Source: Youngiibacter multivorans
GTDB taxonomy: Bacteria > Bacillota > Clostridia > Clostridiales > Clostridiaceae
Direction of reading: 5' to 3'
Length of the DNA: 53,476 nt
NCBI RefSeq assembly: GCF_017873395.1
Contig: NZ_JAGGKC010000029.1
Span: forward strand, 1-53,476
Shown here piece by piece: positions 49,803-53,476 of the stretch (positions within the stretch are counted from its first letter, which is position 1; every line of letters begins with the position of its first letter). The notes below the pieces were generated by a model. The model did no database searches. It was not told the DNA's origin and was given only the letters and a program-made list of their open reading frames with translations. The position numbers and the translations under genes were made by a program.

Positions 49803-50600
49803 TTAATATTCACGAAAGTCATCATCCTTAACATCTAGAATATACATATGACTTGGAGCATGAGTTATTGCCAAACTACATTTAAGCTTCTCAACATAAT
49901 TATATACAGTACCACCGCATGCCCAAAATACTGGTACTTCATTTTCACGAATTGTAACTGGGTCTCCTAAAAATGGTGTATTAATATCCTCAATCCCAAT
50001 TTCAGCTGGATTTCCAATATGAATTGGCGCTCCATGCATTGAAGGATATTTTGAGGTTATTTGTATTGTTTTTGTGAGGTCTTTGTATGGAATTGGTCTC
50101 ATACTAACGACCATATTCACATCTATTCCGGATACACTATTACACGCGATATTTGTACTATATAAAGGAACTTTTTTACCTTCTTCAATGTGGCGTATTG
50201 AAATACCCGAATTAATCAGTGCGTTTTCAAAAGTGTAGCTACATCCCATCAAGAACGACACATAATCCTCCCGCCAATAATTAGCTATATCTGTTTCCTC
50301 TGCTACCATTCTTCCATTTTCAAATACCCTATACTTAGGTATATCAAATCTAATATCCGAATTTCTACAAGAGTTAACTGGAGATGTTACACCCGGATCA
50401 AGAACCTCTATAAGAGCACATGGTTTAGGATTTCGAATACAAAACAGCATAAAATCACTAACGTATTTTCGGGGAAGTATTAATATATTAGCTTGCACAA
50501 ATCCTGATGCAACTCCAGCCGTAGCATCTCTCCATTTACCTTCTCTTATAAGTTGCCTTACTTCTTCTCCACTCAAATTCTTTAATTCTTCACTTAACAT
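49803..50600 (-). CDS. YcsI/DUF1445 family protein (putative hydro-lyase/D-glutamate cyclase-like)
   Basis: The 265-residue protein matches the DUF1445 family: IREGKWRDATAGVASGFVQA at the N-terminus, NILILPRKYVSDFMLFC, SFLMGCSYTFENALINSGIS, and the C-terminal EVPVFWACGGTVYNYVEKLK with ITHAPSHMYILDV. The length is normal. The related domain family includes a D-glutamate cyclase that interconverts D-glutamate and 5-oxo-D-proline. In B. subtilis ycsI lies beside the Nramp-like ycsG and the 5-oxoprolinase genes. It should act on a small amino-acid-derived substrate here. It has its own promoter and AGGAGG before the ATG. Confidence 0.88.
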   Translation of the reverse strand: MLSEELKNLSGEEVRQLIREGKWRDATAGVASGFVQANILILPRKYVSDFMLFCIRNPKPCALIEVLDPGVTSPVNSCRNSDIRFDIPKYRVFENGRMVAEETDIANYWREDYVSFLMGCSYTFENALINSGISIRHIEEGKKVPLYSTNIACNSVSGIDVNMVVSMRPIPYKDLTKTIQITSKYPSMHGAPIHIGNPAEIGIEDINTPFLGDPVTIRENEVPVFWACGGTVYNYVEKLKCSLAITHAPSHMYILDVKDDDFREY

Positions 50601-50770
50601 AACACTACCTCCTAAATAAATTTGGTAATTAATCGAATCGTAAGTGATTTTACTTTATGGGTTATATAATGTTGAATTGGTAAACATGTAGTACTTATAA
50701 GCTCAGTATTTTGATTATTATGAAAATAGCGGGGTTCTATTGATAATACCACTAATATTCTTTTGATATT

Positions 50771-50799
50771 ATTATAGTAATGCGCACATTTATTGTCAA
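50771..50799 (-). promoter_or_regulatory. consensus sigma-A promoter of the YcsI-like gene
   Basis: TTGACA (50799-50794), a 17-bp spacer and TATAAT (50776-50771) on the minus strand are a full match to consensus. The leader to the ATG at 50600 is about 160 bases, long and AT-rich. TGCGCA in the spacer is palindromic. Such a strong promoter is usually repressed. Confidence 0.8.
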
Positions 50800-50939
50800 T
50801 TTTTAATTTCTGTTTTTGCATTTACCTCTTCAATAAAATCTACTACCAATATAGTCCCAATTAGAAAATATGGCTATGAGCTTAGTAAGCTCCGAGAAAG
50901 CAACATAACTACCTTGTATACTTACTTTATGTTTTCAAT

Positions 50940-51420
50940 GAGGTCATTTAGTTTATGATGTGAAGTTTCACAAATTGAACAACCGTATTTATTACTTGTT
51001 TAGCTTGATACCTGATTAGAAGATTTGCTTTCTCGAGATCCTTCTCCCATTTTCTCAAGTATGATTCCGGATTATCTTGACTGTCCCTAAAGCCTTGACC
51101 ACAGCATCTGTAAGCAATTTTTCGTCCAGATTCCTGTTCTGGTAAAGTACTTTTCCTTTTTCATCATAATTGTGATTGCACTGCCAGGTAGCTTTTCGAA
51201 GTTTCTTATTCATGGAGTTCCATACATTTCTGCCAAATAGACCTACATACTCTTAGCAGATCACCTTACCAATAGATGGATTAAAATCACTGGATAAATC
51301 TTGCCATATTTCTCCATGCTTTCCCTAAATGCACTCCTTCTCTTCCGTTCTATCTATACAGCTTCCTGCATATCCTTTTCGATAATGCCAGTTTGGCAGT
51401 CTTAAACTGAGTATAAAAAT
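50940..51420 (-). pseudogene. decayed large serine recombinase (C-terminal part)
   Basis: Minus-strand pieces in several frames fit the C-terminal half of a large serine recombinase: QEAV-stop-IERKRRSAFRESMEKYGKI (about 51390-51320), then GLFGRNVWNSMNKKLRKATW, QCNHNYDEKGKVLYQNRNLD and EKLLTDAVVKALGTV (51240-51070), the recombinase zinc-ribbon region. Stops and frame changes make it non-functional. It lies directly downstream of ssrA, a favoured insertion site of integrases, so it is probably the relic of an older element. The rest of 50601-51484 has no gene. Confidence 0.7.
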
Positions 51421-51429
51421 CTCACAAAC

Positions 51430-51458
51430 AATAAAAGCCCCTGAAATCAGGAGCTTTC
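51430..51458 (-). terminator. terminator of ssrA
   Basis: On the minus strand AAAGCTCCTGA and TCAGGGGCTTT pair (11 bp, one G-U), followed by TATTG. It lies 27 bases after the tmRNA 3' end. Confidence 0.75.
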
Positions 51459-51484
51459 ATTGTATCAATATTTGAGTACTAATA

Positions 51485-51836
51485 TGGTGGAGATGACGGG
51501 TGTCGAACCCGTGTCCAGAAATCAGCCGATCCGGCTTTCTACGAGTGTAGCTCTGTAATTTAAACTTCCATCACCAATCGCCTACAGGCAGGCTATGAGA
51601 TCTGTAGCTTCATTTTTTCCGTTCCTGGCTCAAAGCTTTGCCAGGCTCGTTTTACCGTTTAATGACGCCCTGGCCCCAGGCAACGGTCATCCCGGGCAGA
51701 ACGTAGCAGACTAGGCTGCTAGTGCAAAATTATCTTCTGCGTTTACAATTTCCCATAGTTTTTTAAAGCAGGCCCATGGGGTCCTTCTACTCGCTTACCA
51801 AACCGTCCATACCCCTGTCGAAGCCATTACATCCCC
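51485..51836 (-). ncRNA. ssrA: transfer-messenger RNA (tmRNA)
   Basis: The 5' end GGGGATGTAATGGCTTCGAC pairs with the 3' end (GGGGATG with CATCTCC), and the T arm GGGTTCGACACCC and encoded CCA are present. The tag frame at 51746-51711 ends NAEDNFALAA followed by TAG, the usual ALAA degradation signal. tmRNA frees stalled ribosomes and tags their products for proteolysis. It lies 51 bases after the stop of smpB, its partner, and is followed by a terminator and by a dead serine recombinase. Confidence 0.95.
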
Positions 51837-51887
51837 ATGACTCTGGTTATGACCAGCACTTTATTTTATATCGCAGAATCTTGCATG

Positions 51888-52355
51888 TCAATATCTGCCG
51901 CGTTCCTTGAACTCTCTTTCGATGTCCCTCTTCGCAGCTTTTTCAAGCATTGTGTCCCTCTTGTCGTAGTTCTTCTTACCCTTGGCTACAGCAAGCGCTA
52001 CTTTCACTATCCCGTTCTTTAGATATAAGGACAGTGGAACTAAAGTATACCCTTCCTGTGCTGTGAACTGTTCAAGCTTAAGTATCTCACCTTTATGTAG
52101 AAGCAGCCTTCTGTCCCTGAGAGGGTCTCTGTTGAAGATGTTGCCCTTCTCATACGGACTGATGTGCATGTTCTTAAGGATCACTTCTCCGCTTACAATG
52201 TCAGCGTAGCTGTCCCTCAAGTTTGCAGTGCCCAACCTTATAGACTTAACCTCAGTGCCAACCAGCTCGATACCAGCTTCATACACTTCCTCGATGAAAT
52301 ATTCGTGTCTTGCTTTCCTGTTCTCAGCCAGGGTCTTGTTTCTTTTGTCGTTCAT
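51888..52355 (-). CDS. smpB: SsrA-binding protein SmpB
   Basis: The 155-residue protein begins KTLAENRKARHEYFIEEVYE and has GIELVGTEVKSIRLGTANLR, SYADIVSGEVILKNMHISPY, DPLRDRRLLLHKGEI and the basic C-terminal tail (GKKNYDKRDTMLEKAAKRDI). All are marks of SmpB, the OB-fold protein that brings tmRNA to stalled ribosomes. The length is normal. It lies upstream of ssrA on the same strand, the common order. Confidence 0.97.
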   Translation of the reverse strand: MNDKRNKTLAENRKARHEYFIEEVYEAGIELVGTEVKSIRLGTANLRDSYADIVSGEVILKNMHISPYEKGNIFNRDPLRDRRLLLHKGEILKLEQFTAQEGYTLVPLSLYLKNGIVKVALAVAKGKKNYDKRDTMLEKAAKRDIEREFKERGRY

Positions 52356-52452
52356 ATTCTCACCCCGCTGAATCCTATACTAACACAAACGCAGTTGCAT
52401 TTCATCCACCATAATTATTTTAGTGTATAGTGTTTAAAACTAGATTAAAATC

Positions 52453-52470
52453 GTGGCATGGTTTTTGCTA
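52453..52470 (+). promoter_or_regulatory. candidate sigma-54 (-24/-12) promoter
   Basis: TGGCAT-GGTTT-TTGCT fits TGGCAC-N5-TTGCA/T with one mismatch in the -24 block, with GG and GC exactly 12 bases apart. It faces the SGNH hydrolase gene 270 bases downstream, and no other gene is nearby on that strand. A weaker sigma-A-like pair, TTGACT (52686-52691) with TATTAA at 16-bp spacing, is closer to the gene. The rest of 52356-52743 is AT-rich with no gene seen. Confidence 0.5.
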
Positions 52471-52743
52471 AGTAAAATAATTGTACCGCAATACTTTCAA
52501 TCTTCCTGACTGATGTAATCCATGAATTATATATTGAATACATGCCATATATTTTGTTGTAACTGCAGATAGTTGAAATATTCTATGGATAAATATAGCA
52601 TTTGTGTTATATAATAAACATAACTCGCGATATAGTCTGAAATTTCAATTTCTTAATTCATAATTTATTAATACATATTTTACTTTTGACTTTTTTACGG
52701 TAAAATATATTAATAGAGAGTGAACATCAAGGAGGTGGTGACC

Positions 52744-53361
52744 ATGAAGCTGCTTTTTATCGGTGATAGTTTTTTGACAGGATATGGAGTTAGGAATGGC
52801 GAGTCCTGGTATGACATCGTCAAAAATGAAACGCCGGAAGAAATGATCAACAGGGGCATCAATGGAAACACCACAACTGACATCTTGGTCAGGTTCCATG
52901 AAGACGCGCTCAGGGAAAAACCAGACTATACATTCATCATGGCAGGTACAAATGACGCCCTGTGTAAAAGAACAGCAAACATCATATTCAACAATGTGGT
53001 TGAAATGATAAACATGTCACTGGATTCGGGGATAATTCCAATAATAATGCTCCAACCGCTTATCTCAGTGAAGATGGCAAATGAGATCTGGGGAATGGGT
53101 AAAGAGGACTATCAGGAATCGCTCATTATCCTGAAGAGATACAGGCGACTAATCACCGAATACTGCCAGGATGAGAACATTGCAACAATTGACTTTGCAA
53201 AGACGATTACCGAGGATACGCTGCAGAATCAACCTTCCAAAGTATTCATCGATGGAATACATCTGACGCAGGAATACCACAAGACTGTGGCAGACAAGTT
53301 CCTCTACAAATTCAACTACATCCTTCTGAAGAAGGACCCAAAGGATTATATAGTCTCATAA
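52744..53361 (+). CDS. SGNH/GDSL-type hydrolase
   Basis: From the ATG at 52744 (GGAGGTG upstream) this encodes 205 residues. Block I FIGDSFLTGYGV holds the catalytic Ser10, block II is NRGINGNT, block III FIMAGTNDA, and block V FIDGIHLTQEYH carries the Asp-x-x-His pair. This is a complete SGNH catalytic set without signal peptide or membrane segment, so it is a cytoplasmic esterase or lipase-like hydrolase of unknown substrate. It is divergent from smpB. Confidence 0.9.
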   Translation: MKLLFIGDSFLTGYGVRNGESWYDIVKNETPEEMINRGINGNTTTDILVRFHEDALREKPDYTFIMAGTNDALCKRTANIIFNNVVEMINMSLDSGIIPIIMLQPLISVKMANEIWGMGKEDYQESLIILKRYRRLITEYCQDENIATIDFAKTITEDTLQNQPSKVFIDGIHLTQEYHKTVADKFLYKFNYILLKKDPKDYIVS

Positions 53362-53476
53362 TAAAAGGTCTGCACGCTTCTTGATCTGCTCTCCGTCAAG
53401 AGGACAATGAAATAACATAAGATTTTGACAGTGCCTACGCACTGGATTAGCCGCAAATCAAGGGTGCTTTAGCTTC

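Noticed and set aside
50612..50821. 69-residue minus-strand open frame upstream of the YcsI-like gene
   Set aside because: It overlaps the consensus promoter at 50771-50799 and its leader, has no ribosome site and shows no protein-like pattern.
53362..53476. Minus-strand coding end reading HCPLDGEQIKKRADLLL near the right edge
   Set aside because: The open frame is only about 33 codons before a stop, with no start or known family; it may be a gene remnant but cannot be supported.

Overview
The window reads as the chromosome of an anaerobic Firmicute, most likely a member of the Clostridia. The signs are strong AGGAGG-type ribosome sites with many TTG and GTG starts, LexA/DinR boxes of the GAAC-N4-GTTC kind, a tungsten-type aldehyde ferredoxin oxidoreductase, and a tmRNA whose tag ends NAEDNFALAA. 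Four regions can be told apart.

(1) Positions 1 to about 26,150 hold a siphophage-type (HK97-like) prophage, transcribed almost wholly on the minus strand. From right to left come replication genes (helicase, an SSB-like protein, family A polymerase, primase-helicase, VRR-NUC), a DUF1492 late regulator, an HNH nuclease next to a likely cos site, a ParB-methyltransferase, terminase, portal, protease, capsid, head-tail connectors, major tail protein, frameshifted tail chaperones and the start of the tape measure protein. No repressor or integrase is visible. The early promoter instead carries two tandem LexA boxes, and the helicase is broken by two frameshifts, so the prophage may be defective. 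Two probable morons have their own promoters: a lipoprotein and a plus-strand HNH protein.

(2) Positions 26,359 to about 42,330 are an AT-rich cargo or defence island. It holds an EndoMS/NucS-like nuclease, an N-truncated HNH gene, a type I restriction-modification locus whose specificity genes can be shuffled by inversion next to a tyrosine recombinase, and a compact five-gene operon (two HTH proteins, a PD-(D/E)XK protein, a small protein and a uracil-DNA-glycosylase-fold protein) that looks like an undescribed defence system. A fragment resembling the 3' end of rlmD at 42,277-42,330 probably marks the attachment site.

(3) Positions 42,700 to 50,800 are a catabolic cluster. A GntR/FCD regulator is divergent from a five-gene operon: CyuA/YhaM-like protein, creatininase-family hydrolase, two-cluster ferredoxin, aldehyde ferredoxin oxidoreductase family protein, and an Nramp-like transporter lacking the metal-binding motif. 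A convergent YcsI/DUF1445 gene has its own consensus promoter. The gene set recalls the B. subtilis ycsF-ycsG-ycsI region and suggests use of a small cyclic amide or amino acid, but the substrate is unknown.

(4) Positions 50,940 to the end are chromosomal housekeeping: a decayed large serine recombinase beside ssrA (tmRNA), smpB, and an SGNH hydrolase behind a possible sigma-54 promoter.
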